Part shown: positions 35,888 to 44,763 of the stretch, one piece after another
Position numbering within the stretch: position 1 is the first letter of the stretch
How the letters are laid out: every line of letters begins with the position of its first letter
DNA from: Faucicola sp048551375
Lineage (GTDB): Bacteria > Pseudomonadota > Gammaproteobacteria > Pseudomonadales > Moraxellaceae
Assembly: GCF_048551375.1 (NCBI RefSeq)
Contig: NZ_JBLYZJ010000003.1
Span: 1 to 64,000, forward strand
Length of the DNA stretch: 64,000 nucleotides
Direction of reading: 5' to 3'
The notes under the pieces: generated by a model
What the model saw: only the letters and a program-made list of their open reading frames with translations
The model's database searches: none
What the model was told of the DNA's origin: nothing
Program-made: the position numbers and the translations under genes

Positions 35888-36274
35888 ATGTCAAGCCACC
35901 ACCCTAATCCCCACATCAACCAATATAACGTGCTTGGCACTGCCTTGGCGAGTTGTTGCTTCGCCCCACTCACAGGCTTTTATCGCAATGGCTTTTGTCA
36001 CACAGGCGAGCAAGACCTCGGTTTACATACCGTGTGTGCCAAAATGACCCGTGAATTTTTGGAATTTTCTTTGGCAAAAGGTAACGACTTGGTGACACCG
36101 CTTCCAGAATTGGGGTTTATGGGGCTACAGCCCAATGACTTTTGGTGCGTGTGTGCATTGCGTTGGATTGAGGCATTGGATGCAGGGGTAGCCCCACCGC
36201 TAAAACTCGAAGCCTGCCATGAAAGTTTGTTAGAATTGGTGGACTTAGCAACACTCAAACATTTTGCTATTTAA
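35888..36274 (+). CDS. DUF2237 family protein
   Basis: A 128-residue protein. NVLGTALASCCFAPLTGFYRNGFC, DLGLHTVCAKMTREFLEFSLAKGNDL and WCVCALRWIEALDAGVAPPLKLEACHE fit DUF2237. Four or more conserved cysteines (CC, C, CVC) and a histidine suggest metal binding, but the function is unknown. ATG 35888 gives the family start; a longer frame to 35813 is inside the MITE. It is followed by a composite repeat. Confidence 0.85.
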   Translation: MSSHHPNPHINQYNVLGTALASCCFAPLTGFYRNGFCHTGEQDLGLHTVCAKMTREFLEFSLAKGNDLVTPLPELGFMGLQPNDFWCVCALRWIEALDAGVAPPLKLEACHESLLELVDLATLKHFAI

Positions 36275-36276
36275 CA

Positions 36277-36361
36277 AAGACGCTAGACCCCTGTATTCAC
36301 AGGGGTGACGAACCATCTAACAGCTACCGTCATTCCTGCGAATGCAGGAATCCAGTGTCTT
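36277..36361. repeat. 85-bp element with AAGAC ends and two hairpins (dRS3-like)
   Basis: The outer imperfect inverted repeats are AAGACGCTAGACCCCTG and CAGGAATCCAGTGTCTT. Inside are CCCCTGTATTCACAGGGG and ATTCCTGCGAATGCAGGAAT. The latter resembles the dispersed ATTCCCN8GGGAAT repeat of Neisseria and other bacteria. It lies between DUF2237 and corA. Confidence 0.65.
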
Positions 36362-36479
36362 ATGAGTAATTTCTAATCTAGCTATAACTATTTTTTTTGA
36401 CAAACCTTAGCAATCCCTTTATTGTCGCTTGGATAATTTGTTACAATAGCATTTTAGCCATGAGCAGGAGGTCTTTGCT

Positions 36480-37811
36480 ATGACACCACCCCACCACCAT
36501 TCTGACCAACTGCCTAAAAAACCCACCTCGTTACCGCCCCATACTGACCAGCCGTCAATCGAAAACGACTCACCAAATTCTGCACATTCGCCTAATGACC
36601 CCATTGATGAAGTGGTTCAGAGCAATGCTGATATTGTATTTGACGAATACACCGATGCGGACGTAGAGGAAGATGAGCTAGACCTACATGGTGAGGACAG
36701 CTATATCTATGGTGAAGACTATGTCGATGAAGACAGTGTCGAAACCAATACCATCGTTGATAACGCCACGCCTGCCTATAACCCAGAAGCCGAGTTAAGC
36801 GAAGAAAAATTTTCTGGTAAAAATGAAATCGCCAATTGCTTTGCCTACTCACGTAAAACAGGCGAACGCATTGGCGAAATCGAACTGGATGATGTCCGCC
36901 GTGAATTGACCAATAACAACGTATTTGTATGGGTAGGTCTACATGACCCCAGTGCCGAAACCATCCGAGAAGTGCAAGAAGCCTTTGACCTGCACGAACT
37001 TGCCATCGAGGATGCCTTTGCCGAACACCAACGAGCCAAGGTCGAAAGCTACGGCAATGACAGCGTGTTCGTGGTCGTGCGAACCGCCAAACTCACCGAC
37101 AACACCATTCGCTATGGCACGACAGCGATTTTTATGGGCAAACAATACATCATCACCATTCGCCAAGGGGCATCACATAGCTATCAAAGTGTGCGAGAAT
37201 TTTGCCATCGCCGTCCAGAAAAATTGCGTCTAGGTCCTATCTTTGTGCTTCACGCCATTTTGGACTTTATTGTGGATAACTACTTGCCGATTACCGAAAA
37301 ACTCGGTCGCTATTTGCGTGAACAAGAACGTGAGATTTTTTCGGACGATTTTGACAAACAAACCCTACGCAATCTGTACGAACTCAAATCACAATTGGTA
37401 CATATGCGAGCGGTGATTTTGCCTGTACAAGATATTTGTAATTTCTTTATCAATCATAAAAAAACCGACATCATGCCGAGTTTTCCTACCCAAGCCAAGC
37501 CGTATTTTCGTGACGTGAATGACCATTTATTGCGTGCATTGGATGCGGTCAATGGTCTAAATGAGATGCTAAGTGTGGCGATGGATACGTATATGGCAGT
37601 GGCAACGATGGGGCAGAATGATGTGGTACGCAAGTTGGCAGCGTGGGCAGGTATTTTGGCTGTACCGACTGCGATGGCAGGGATTTATGGGATGAATTTT
37701 GAGAATATGCCAGAGCTGACATGGCGATATGGGTATTTTATGCTATTGGCGACTATTTTAGTGATTTGTTCAACGTTGTATTACCGCTTTAGAAAAGCAG
37801 GGTGGCTATAG
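36480..37811 (+). CDS. corA: magnesium/cobalt transporter CorA, with acidic N-terminal extension
   Basis: A 443-residue CorA channel. The signature motif is IYGMNFENMPEL at the end of the first of two C-terminal membrane helices. The long coiled helix of the soluble domain (residues about 280-360) precedes them. The first about 105 residues are an extra low-complexity domain rich in His/Pro then Asp/Glu (for example DADVEEDELDLHGED), longer than in E. coli CorA. AGGAGG lies just before the ATG at 36480. It is monocistronic. A divalent-cation interaction of the acidic tail is only a possibility. Confidence 0.9.
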   Translation: MTPPHHHSDQLPKKPTSLPPHTDQPSIENDSPNSAHSPNDPIDEVVQSNADIVFDEYTDADVEEDELDLHGEDSYIYGEDYVDEDSVETNTIVDNATPAYNPEAELSEEKFSGKNEIANCFAYSRKTGERIGEIELDDVRRELTNNNVFVWVGLHDPSAETIREVQEAFDLHELAIEDAFAEHQRAKVESYGNDSVFVVVRTAKLTDNTIRYGTTAIFMGKQYIITIRQGASHSYQSVREFCHRRPEKLRLGPIFVLHAILDFIVDNYLPITEKLGRYLREQEREIFSDDFDKQTLRNLYELKSQLVHMRAVILPVQDICNFFINHKKTDIMPSFPTQAKPYFRDVNDHLLRALDAVNGLNEMLSVAMDTYMAVATMGQNDVVRKLAAWAGILAVPTAMAGIYGMNFENMPELTWRYGYFMLLATILVICSTLYYRFRKAGWL

Positions 37812-37856
37812 ATATAATTGGTAATGTAAAAGTGGTAAGTTTTATAAAATAAAAAT

Positions 37857-37880
37857 GTAAGGTGCGTCATACGCACCCTT
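37857..37880. repeat. REP-like palindrome after corA
   Basis: AAGGTGCGTCATACGCACCCTT matches the RAYT-associated palindromes at 22997 and 23681 apart from one base pair, and may be a mobilised copy. Confidence 0.65.
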
Positions 37881-37888
37881 GATAAAGC

Positions 37889-38046
37889 TTATTCTATTTA
37901 CTTACCCAATCAAGCCAACTGATTGGCGAATTATACCAACTCATTGAGCGTATTCACCGCACCAATGCCAACGCAACACTGGCAAATGGTAAAACTCTGC
38001 TCAAAACAGCTTACCTGTTAAACTCGCTCACAAAGCGACCTTAGAC
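37889..38046 (+). other. possible remnant reading frame after corA
   Basis: Between a stop at 37883 and a stop at 38046 the frame is open and encodes the segment QLIGELYQLIERIHRTNAN and more, with few odd codons. It has no start and no recognised family. It may be a degraded gene fragment or chance. Confidence 0.25.
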
Positions 38047-38089
38047 CTGTACTTTTCACTACCAGATATTGACTGTATGTTCACCTTAT

Positions 38090-38830
38090 TTATGAGGCTA
38101 ATGCCAAACTCATCTCTTGTCGCATAGTCTGCTCAACAACTTCTAACGTTGAATTAACAGATTTTCTGTCCTTTGCTTGTTCAGTTGGCTCTAAGCCGTT
38201 GAGTAAATCCAACAACTCAATGATATGTTCACGCAAGGCTTGAATCTCACTAAACGTCCATTTTTTTGACAAATGACTAATCGGATAAATAACACAAGGA
38301 TGACCTTGATAATGCACAGTATTAAACGCATTACGAGTCAAACATTCGTTTGTTGCCTTCTCAAAATATTTGGTGACTTCACTATTTTGGGTAATAATCA
38401 CTTTAGGGGCGATGGTCTGCACCAACCAATCAAACACTTCCGTACGGCGAAACTCATGGGTTAGTTGGCTTTTTTTATGGCTGATGGTGCTATATAAATA
38501 AGTTTCTAAGACAGGATATTCCACCAATTCATCAATCAAATTTTGTTGCACAATATGATTGCGACTCCACTTCGACTCGCCTTGTTGATAACCTGCCAAA
38601 TCATAATACTCAACAAAACGTTCACGGTCAAAGCCAATATCATCTTGCCAAATCTCATGGTCAAAAATATCCAAGCCCACATTACGTGAGGGATTAAAAC
38701 CGACCGTCATAATTTGACATGCTAAAGGTGAACCTGTACAAACAAAGGGGCGAGCATAATATTCAGAAAGACCAATTTCTTCGATTTTGGCAAGTAACTG
38801 TTGGCGAAATTGGGCAAGGGAGTGACGCAT
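38090..38830 (-). CDS. uncharacterised protein, possibly uracil-DNA glycosylase-like fold
   Basis: A 246-residue soluble protein. The segment MTVGFNPSRNVGLDIFD near residue 40 and the late YPISHLSKKW recall UDG-superfamily motifs, but I cannot confirm the catalytic residues. A Lys/Glu tail ends the protein. The start ATG 38830 is preferred because AAGGA lies 8 bases upstream; a longer frame to 38905 adds a hydrophobic, unlikely N-terminus. It stands alone. It is unrecognised beyond this hint. Confidence 0.5.
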   Translation of the reverse strand: MRHSLAQFRQQLLAKIEEIGLSEYYARPFVCTGSPLACQIMTVGFNPSRNVGLDIFDHEIWQDDIGFDRERFVEYYDLAGYQQGESKWSRNHIVQQNLIDELVEYPVLETYLYSTISHKKSQLTHEFRRTEVFDWLVQTIAPKVIITQNSEVTKYFEKATNECLTRNAFNTVHYQGHPCVIYPISHLSKKWTFSEIQALREHIIELLDLLNGLEPTEQAKDRKSVNSTLEVVEQTMRQEMSLALAS

Positions 38831-39036
38831 AATACGATCCTTGTAAATGGTCTGATATCTAAAATGGGTATTTAGTAAAAATAATAAAGCTCTCAGCTTA
38901 ACCATGTGTATCCATTTTCACAGAAGTTAAGGTGACAACTGGCAACAATATATTAATCAAATTAACTGTAAATTGCTAGCAGTGTTGGACGCATTTTTTG
39001 TCAGCCAAAGCTTACAATGAATAAACACCACACAAT

Positions 39037-39068
39037 AAAAAACCCCAAGATTAACTTGAGGCTTTTTA
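39037..39068 (-). terminator. terminator downstream of the Ala-rich lipoprotein gene
   Basis: On the minus strand GCCTCAAG and CTTGGGGTTTTTT pair across a short loop, followed by a T-run, 17 bases after the stop. Confidence 0.75.
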
Positions 39069-39084
39069 CTACTAATTTTAATAA

Positions 39085-39525
39085 TTAGTATTTTTGTTTT
39101 TCTGGAATAGCGGCACTGGCTTGGATGTCTACTGTGTGATTGGCTGAGTTAGCAACGTTAGTAGCACCTTCGGCAACTTTATTTGCACCATTAGCAACTG
39201 CAGTGGCTGTCGCTTCAGTGGCTTTGTTAGCACCATTGGCTACGGCTTCAGCAGTGTTGATGGCAGCACCAGTTGCTACAGCAGCACCGACTTGAGCAGC
39301 ACTGGCAACGGCTTGACCTGCGTTTGCAGTGGCACTGGCTGTCGCATCAACGGCACTAGCAGTTGCGTTGACAGCACTTGCAGCGGCATTGTGAACATCT
39401 TGAGCGGCAGCACTGGCAGCAGCTTCTGGTTGACCGTTGGCAGCAGCTTCTTCAGTTTTTTTGCTACAAGCAGTGATTGACAAAGTAGCGACTAACGCTG
39501 TTAAAAGTAAATTACGCTTTAACAT
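39085..39525 (-). CDS. alanine-rich repeat lipoprotein
   Basis: A 146-residue predicted lipoprotein: signal peptide with lipobox SITAC, then about 120 residues of imperfect 7-11 residue repeats dominated by Ala, Ser, Asn and Thr (AVNATASAVDATASATANA; ANGANKATEATATAVANGANK). Such spacing suggests a long amphipathic helix or coiled coil that anchors an outer-membrane or surface stalk. The function is not recognised. It has a strong dedicated terminator downstream. Confidence 0.65.
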   Translation of the reverse strand: MLKRNLLLTALVATLSITACSKKTEEAAANGQPEAAASAAAQDVHNAAASAVNATASAVDATASATANAGQAVASAAQVGAAVATGAAINTAEAVANGANKATEATATAVANGANKVAEGATNVANSANHTVDIQASAAIPEKQKY

Positions 39526-39647
39526 AATATTTCCTTTAGATAAGCAATATGAAAGTACATATATGTCAAGTATTCTAAGCCAAGTTAGGTATCAATACAA
39601 TTGGTGGTAAAATTGACGCTACAATTTTTAACGCAATCTTACATTTC

Positions 39648-40835
39648 CTAGGAAACCGTCAATGCTTTCACTGCAGGCAAGGTTTTTCCTTCAACAAATT
39701 CAAGGAATGCCCCACCGCCTGTTGAGGTGTAGCTAACTTTATCAGCAACATCATATTTATCAATGGCAGCCAAAGTATCGCCACCGCCTGCGATGCTAAA
39801 TCCTGTACTGTCAGCGACTGCTTGTGAGATGATTTTTGTACCTTCCCCAAATTTATCATCTTCAAACACACCCACAGGTCCATTCCATAAGATGGTTTTG
39901 GCATTACCGATGGCGATTGCCATGTCTTTGGCAGATTCTGGAGCGATGTCCAAAATCATGTCTTCATCACTCAAGGCTTCAACTGATTTGATTTGAGCAT
40001 CCGCAGTGGCAAGTGAGCCAAAAAATTCCTCAAAGTTCACTTGCGATGTTGGAGCGACCACGACTTGTTTTGGCAATAACACGGTGGTTTGACTCATAAT
40101 CTGTTTGGCAGTATCCAGCATGTCTTTTTCGTACAATGACCCACCGACATTCACGCCAGTCGCTGCCAAGAAGGTATTGGCAATACCACCACCAACGATG
40201 ATTTGGTCACAGATTTTGGCAAGTGAGGTCAATACGTCCAATTTGGTCGAAACTTTCGAGCCACCAACAATCGCCAACATGGGTTTTTCAGGATTGTGCA
40301 AAGCTTTTGCCAATGCGTCCAATTCCCCTGCCAATAAAGGCCCTGCACAGGCTTGTTTAGCCTTACCAATCACGCCCTCAGTCGAGGCTTCAGCACGGTG
40401 GGCTGTACCAAATGCGTCCATCACAAATACATCACATAGGTCAGCATATTGTTGAGATAAGGTTGGACAGTTTTTCTTTTCACCTGCATTGAAGCGGACA
40501 TTTTCAAGTAATACCACTTGCCCTGCTTCCACTTTTACGCCATTTTCAAGATAATCGGTAACCAATGTCACAGGCTGACCCAAGGCTTGAGTTAAATAAT
40601 CCGCCACAGGAGCAAGTGAGTATTTGGCTTCTGGATTAGCAGGGTCTGGGCGACCTAGATGCGAACACACAATCACGCCTGCCCCTTTTTGCAATGCCAA
40701 TTGAATGGTGGGCAAACTTGCCTTTAGACGAGCATCATTGGCGACTTTACCGTCCTTGATAGGCACATTCAAATCTTCACGGATTAATACAGTTTTGCCA
40801 GTAACGTCCAAATCTTGTAAACGAGTAAATTGCAT
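39648..40835 (-). CDS. pgk: phosphoglycerate kinase
   Basis: A 395-residue Pgk. Signatures: KTVLIREDLNVPIKDGKV at the N-terminus, VCSHLGRPDP, VLLENVRFNAGEK, LAIVGGSKVSTKL, NGPVGVFEDDKF and the C-terminal SIAGGGDTLAAID and STGGGAFLEFVEGK. ATG 40835 is chosen (GAGG 7 bases upstream) over 40847. It stands alone here, not next to gap. It works with the long GAPDH at 13924 in the lower half of glycolysis or gluconeogenesis. Confidence 0.96.
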   Translation of the reverse strand: MQFTRLQDLDVTGKTVLIREDLNVPIKDGKVANDARLKASLPTIQLALQKGAGVIVCSHLGRPDPANPEAKYSLAPVADYLTQALGQPVTLVTDYLENGVKVEAGQVVLLENVRFNAGEKKNCPTLSQQYADLCDVFVMDAFGTAHRAEASTEGVIGKAKQACAGPLLAGELDALAKALHNPEKPMLAIVGGSKVSTKLDVLTSLAKICDQIIVGGGIANTFLAATGVNVGGSLYEKDMLDTAKQIMSQTTVLLPKQVVVAPTSQVNFEEFFGSLATADAQIKSVEALSDEDMILDIAPESAKDMAIAIGNAKTILWNGPVGVFEDDKFGEGTKIISQAVADSTGFSIAGGGDTLAAIDKYDVADKVSYTSTGGGAFLEFVEGKTLPAVKALTVS

Positions 40836-41067
40836 AATCAACCTCAAATGAAATAATTGACAGATGGAAATAAAACAATCATAAACGGTTTATTTTATCA
40901 TAGTTTAGCAAGCAAGTTAGAAAATTGCAGGGTAAGTGCCGTGAATTTGTTGTTTTTAGCAGTAAAAACCATTTTAGGGTTGCTAAATGCCGATATTTGG
41001 CTAATAATGATGATAAACCCTATGGGTTAAACCATGATAGAATTTGTGTCACTTAAAGGAGAAAGCC

Positions 41068-41388
41068 ATGATTGATATCAAGCAAGCCGAACAAAAATTG
41101 TTGGCACTCAAAGCCGAATATCAAGAGCGTATTGAAAAAATTGAGCATCATTTTAAACACCCAGAGCAAGATATGACCCAAGACTGGGACGACCAAGCGG
41201 TGGTTGCCGAACAAAATGAAATGCGTAAAAGTTTGCTAGTTGAAGCCCAACATAGTTTGGAGTTGGTCAATGCAGCCTTACGCCGTATCGAAAATGGTAC
41301 GTATGGCATTGATATCGAAACAGGCGAAGAAATCGACCCAAAACGCCTTGAAATCATTCCTTATGCCACGACAAATGTTAAGAGATAA
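41068..41388 (+). CDS. DksA/TraR-family protein without the zinc-finger cysteines
   Basis: A 106-residue protein. The first 75 residues form the coiled-coil helices (LLALKAEYQERIEKIEHHF; EMRKSLLVEAQHSLELVNAALRRIENGTYG). The C-terminal globular part, GIDIETGEEIDPKRLEIIPYAT, aligns with the DksA zinc-finger CxxCGxxI...RL..P.A..C..C but has no cysteines at all. DksA proteins bind RNA polymerase and mediate ppGpp control. A cysteine-free form could act without zinc, like the known variant DksA2. AAAGGAG precedes ATG 41068. Confidence 0.82.
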   Translation: MIDIKQAEQKLLALKAEYQERIEKIEHHFKHPEQDMTQDWDDQAVVAEQNEMRKSLLVEAQHSLELVNAALRRIENGTYGIDIETGEEIDPKRLEIIPYATTNVKR

Positions 41389-41418
41389 AATAAATAGGAT
41401 TGTTTCACACTAAAATTA

Positions 41419-41448
41419 AAAAGGGGCGTATTTGATACGCCCCTTTCT
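41419..41448. terminator. bidirectional terminator between the DksA-like and pbpG genes
   Basis: AAAGGGGCGTAT and ATACGCCCCTTT form a strong hairpin with A and T runs on both sides, between convergent genes. It shares the GGGCGTA/TACGCCC core of other hairpins in the window. Confidence 0.8.
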
Positions 41449-41471
41449 ATAGTATATTTTGATTGGTATGA

Positions 41472-42500
41472 TTAAGTAAAACGACGCATACTTAAATTGG
41501 CGATGATATTTTCAGCATCTTGCCAACGAGTTTTTGAGTCATTTGCCCCCAATAACACCACGATGGCAGGACGGTTGGCAACGTTGGTTTCAAAAACCAC
41601 ACAATTGCCTGCTTCACGGATATAGCCTGTTTTTGACAAGCCGATATTATATAAGCCATCACGCACCATATAATTGGTACTACGAGCAGCAACACTACGA
41701 AAACCTGATTTTAGGTTATTGACATAAAACTGACGGCTTGGCGTGGTACTAAACTGACTAATCAAATTATGTTTATAAGCATAGCGTGCCAAAATTGCAA
41801 GGTCACGAGGTGATGCCACATTGCGTGAATCCAATCCCGATGGGTCATAATAGCGAGTTTGGGTCATTCCCAATTCACGAGCCTTGCTATTCATACGTGC
41901 GATAAAATTGTCATAACCCATTGGGTCGGTACGTGCCAATGCTTTGGCAGCAGGGTTTTCAGACTTCATCATCATCATTAGTAGCATTTCGGCACGGTTC
42001 AGCTGATCACCTGCTTTTAGGCGGTCACTGCCTGATTGTTTTGGGGTTTTAAAATCCAATGAACTAATAGTTAACATATCATTCATGTCTGCCCCAGATT
42101 CTGCCACAATGACAGCCGTCATCAACTTACTAATTGATGCAATTGGACGAGCCACATCGGCATTTTTCTCATAAATCACTTGCCCTGTTTGAGCATCAAG
42201 CACCAATGCCCCTTTGGAATTGGCATAATATGCCCCCGTACCTTGGCTTGGTTTTGACCAATTTGGATTATAGTTATCTTCTTCACTCCACGAAGTAGCT
42301 GAAGAATTCCCCCAATCTTGTGTGGTATTGGCTGATTTTGGTGTGTTGTACATAATGGCACGGGCTTTATCCAAGCCACTTTGCCCACCCCAACTAATTT
42401 TGGCTTGCCCGCTACTTTGATACGCTAACTCAGCTTGAGCCTGTGTACCGACCAACGCCACTAACGTTGCGACCAAGGTTTTTTTCAAAATTGACTTCAT
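41472..42500 (-). CDS. pbpG: D-Ala-D-Ala endopeptidase (PBP7-like, serine peptidase S11)
   Basis: A 342-residue low-molecular-weight penicillin-binding protein. A signal peptide (about 1-23, ending AQAQA-like) is followed by the S11 domain: SxxK in ASISKLM, SxN in SENPAAKA and KTG in SKTGYI, plus the substrate loop DPSGLDSRNVAS. It trims peptidoglycan cross-links in the periplasm. There is no clear C-terminal amphipathic anchor. The first 100 residues before the catalytic serine include a Ser/Thr/Trp-rich segment of low conservation. Confidence 0.85.
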   Translation of the reverse strand: MKSILKKTLVATLVALVGTQAQAELAYQSSGQAKISWGGQSGLDKARAIMYNTPKSANTTQDWGNSSATSWSEEDNYNPNWSKPSQGTGAYYANSKGALVLDAQTGQVIYEKNADVARPIASISKLMTAVIVAESGADMNDMLTISSLDFKTPKQSGSDRLKAGDQLNRAEMLLMMMMKSENPAAKALARTDPMGYDNFIARMNSKARELGMTQTRYYDPSGLDSRNVASPRDLAILARYAYKHNLISQFSTTPSRQFYVNNLKSGFRSVAARSTNYMVRDGLYNIGLSKTGYIREAGNCVVFETNVANRPAIVVLLGANDSKTRWQDAENIIANLSMRRFT

Positions 42501-42866
42501 AATGCGACTCTCTTAACACAGGGGTTGAAATAACACAACAACACATTGATAATACAATAACTATCTGAAATATAAAACTGGCTATACCTTAAAACCATAC
42601 AGCACAAATTATAACCATCAAAAAGTTACTAATTTTAACAAACCCAAACTTTTCTACTCATCAAATTGACAAAAATTTCGTTCAGTTACTCATTGTTACA
42701 CGATGATTTTAGCATGCTGATTTATTAAACACACCCCATAATCCGATAACTGGCTGATAATTCTACAAAATAAAATAAAAAAGTTACAATTGATTAAGAT
42801 ATCTAATATGACTATCGATAATGTTGATAAACCAAACCCTTATCACAACTGGGCATAAGAGCAACG
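42501..42866. other. pbpG-lipocalin intergenic region
   Basis: These 366 A/T-rich bases separate pbpG from the lipocalin gene. No gene, hairpin or dispersed repeat was recognised; the pbpG promoter must lie here. Confidence 0.45.
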
Positions 42867-43454
42867 TTATCGTTCATGGGGTGTGCGTATTATTTTGCTA
42901 ACATCAAAACCTTGCGATTTGGCAGTTGCTAACAGATTTTGATAGGTGGCTTCACTCATAGTTGGCGTGCGAGATAAAATCCATAAGTATTTGTTATTCG
43001 GCGTGCCAACCAAGGCATATTGATAGTTTTGGTCTAAATCAAGCACCCAATAATCCGCCTTGCCAATCGGTAATGAGCGTAAACCTTTGGGTAAAAAAGT
43101 CACTTTTAATTGACTGCCAGTTTCGCCATTTTTGGTAGCCTCACCAATGCTTTGCATGGACTTACCATCTTTACCGATACATTGGTTATTGACTTCGACT
43201 GCACCGTTTGATTTGAGTGTATAAGTGGCGGTGACATCGCTGGCACAATTACGCTGAAAGAACATCGGCAAACGTCCAATTTCGTACCATTTTCCCATAT
43301 AGCGGTTAAGGTCAACACTGGCGACCGCTTGCGGTTTGCCTTGTCCTGTGGGTTTTGCAGTAGCTTTTGTCGTTGGTGTCGTTGAGCAAGCTGTTAAGGC
43401 AATTGCTCCACTGATAAGCGTACCGATAGCTAACATTTTTTTTGATATCATCAT
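42867..43454 (-). CDS. blc: bacterial lipocalin lipoprotein
   Basis: A 195-residue outer-membrane lipocalin. Signal peptide with lipobox ALTAC, then the lipocalin signature DLNRYMGKWYEIGRLP (GxW motif) and the C-terminal YLWILSRTPTMSE and YQNLLATAKSQGFD found in Blc-type proteins. It probably binds lipids or hydrophobic ligands under envelope stress. It stands alone, upstream of pbpG in the same direction. Confidence 0.9.
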   Translation of the reverse strand: MMISKKMLAIGTLISGAIALTACSTTPTTKATAKPTGQGKPQAVASVDLNRYMGKWYEIGRLPMFFQRNCASDVTATYTLKSNGAVEVNNQCIGKDGKSMQSIGEATKNGETGSQLKVTFLPKGLRSLPIGKADYWVLDLDQNYQYALVGTPNNKYLWILSRTPTMSEATYQNLLATAKSQGFDVSKIIRTPHER

Positions 43455-43556
43455 AATTTCCTCTGGTATAGTATTGATAAGTAGTAAATAATTTACACCA
43501 ATTCGCTTTTTATCATATTGTCATTATGCTAGTGTAGCATTAAAGGAAACAAAACT

Positions 43557-44573
43557 TTAGGAAAACCCATCAATCAACCTTATCCCTGCCACGCCCACTG
43601 CCCCACACTGCCACGCTGTCGGCAAATCATCCGCCGACACGCCCCCCAAGGCAAATACAGGTACATCGCTCAATCTTGCCAACTCAGCAAACGCTTGCCA
43701 GCCCATACCGCTTTGCTCTGGGTGAGTTGGCGTAGCTAAAACAGGCGATAAAAAACACCCCATCACGGTATGCGTTTTTGCCAAACCATTTAATTTGCTT
43801 AGGCTATTTTGGTCATGGCAACTGAAAAAATAACGCAACTCTTTTGGTAAATTAGCCAAATCTAAACCAATTAACTGCTGATGGTTAAGGTGAATAATGG
43901 CATTGGAAAAATCAAATGCTTTAGCAAAATCTTGATAAACCTGCCATTGAATCAAAGGCAGGATATCGGGTCGTTGCTGTAATAACGCTTGAGTCAATGA
44001 AAAATGGGTTTGACTATCGGTTTGTGGGCGGATGTAAAAATTAGCATTATGCGGTAATGTTTTGGTATAAAAATTAAGCCAATCTTCGTTAGTATCAAAT
44101 TTATCCAAACTTTGACTGATAAAAATCGTGTTTGGCAAAGTCAGCCAATCCAAAATCCTGACGTTAGCTTCGGGCAATGGGTATTTTTTGGCGAGTAAAT
44201 CCGCCTTGCTTACCCATGTTATCAACTGCCCTTCTGTGCCTATGTCATGTTGCAAACTGTCAAATTGGGCTTGCGTCACTGCAATGTTAAAAATATGCAA
44301 TGCCACCGATTTATCAAGCTTTTCATTGTCAAAGTAATCGTGACGGATGATGCCCATGTTGATAATTGGATTATTGGCTAAATCACAGCCAATTTCTTCT
44401 AATACCTCACGGATTAAACCTTGTTTTGGGCTTTCATTAGCTTCGATTTTACCACCGACAAATTCATAACGATTGCCTCGGTGCTGATGGGCTTGGCGAT
44501 AGCCCAATAGATACTGGTCTTGGTAATGGATTACCGCCACAGCAACATCAATGACTTTAATTGGCTTTGACAT
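43557..44573 (-). CDS. Nudix hydrolase fused to a ThiE/TenI-like domain
   Basis: A 338-residue two-domain protein. The N-terminal Nudix domain (about 1-140) has a complete Nudix box starting GGKIEANESPKQGLIREV then LEEIG (GX5EX7REUXEEXGU). The C-terminal about 170 residues look like a thiamine-phosphate-synthase/TenI barrel: PVFALGGVSADDLPTAWQCGAVGVAGI. Such MutT-TenI fusions are known in proteobacteria. A nucleotide-sanitising role is likely (8-oxo-dGTP), and the role of the second domain is unknown. It is divergent from hemP. Confidence 0.83.
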   Translation of the reverse strand: MSKPIKVIDVAVAVIHYQDQYLLGYRQAHQHRGNRYEFVGGKIEANESPKQGLIREVLEEIGCDLANNPIINMGIIRHDYFDNEKLDKSVALHIFNIAVTQAQFDSLQHDIGTEGQLITWVSKADLLAKKYPLPEANVRILDWLTLPNTIFISQSLDKFDTNEDWLNFYTKTLPHNANFYIRPQTDSQTHFSLTQALLQQRPDILPLIQWQVYQDFAKAFDFSNAIIHLNHQQLIGLDLANLPKELRYFFSCHDQNSLSKLNGLAKTHTVMGCFLSPVLATPTHPEQSGMGWQAFAELARLSDVPVFALGGVSADDLPTAWQCGAVGVAGIRLIDGFS

Positions 44574-44678
44574 TATTTCCTCTTAACAATTCGTTTAACA
44601 ATCTGCCTGCAATTATAAGCTAAATTAACTGGCTTTTTTATCAAAAAATTTGCAAAACCACTTGACGAAATTTAAAAT

Positions 44679-44697
44679 TTAAATGATAATCATTATC
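44679..44697. promoter_or_regulatory. Fur box upstream of hemP
   Basis: TTAAATGATAATCATTATC matches 16 of 19 bases of the Fur consensus GATAATGATAATCATTATC, with the central palindrome intact. It lies between the divergent Nudix gene and hemP, about 65 bases before the hemP start. Confidence 0.85.
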
Positions 44698-44763
44698 AAT
44701 TAAGACAAACAACAATTTACTGTATTTTAGTCAAGTTGTTTTACTAGCCCTAAGGAGTTCGCC

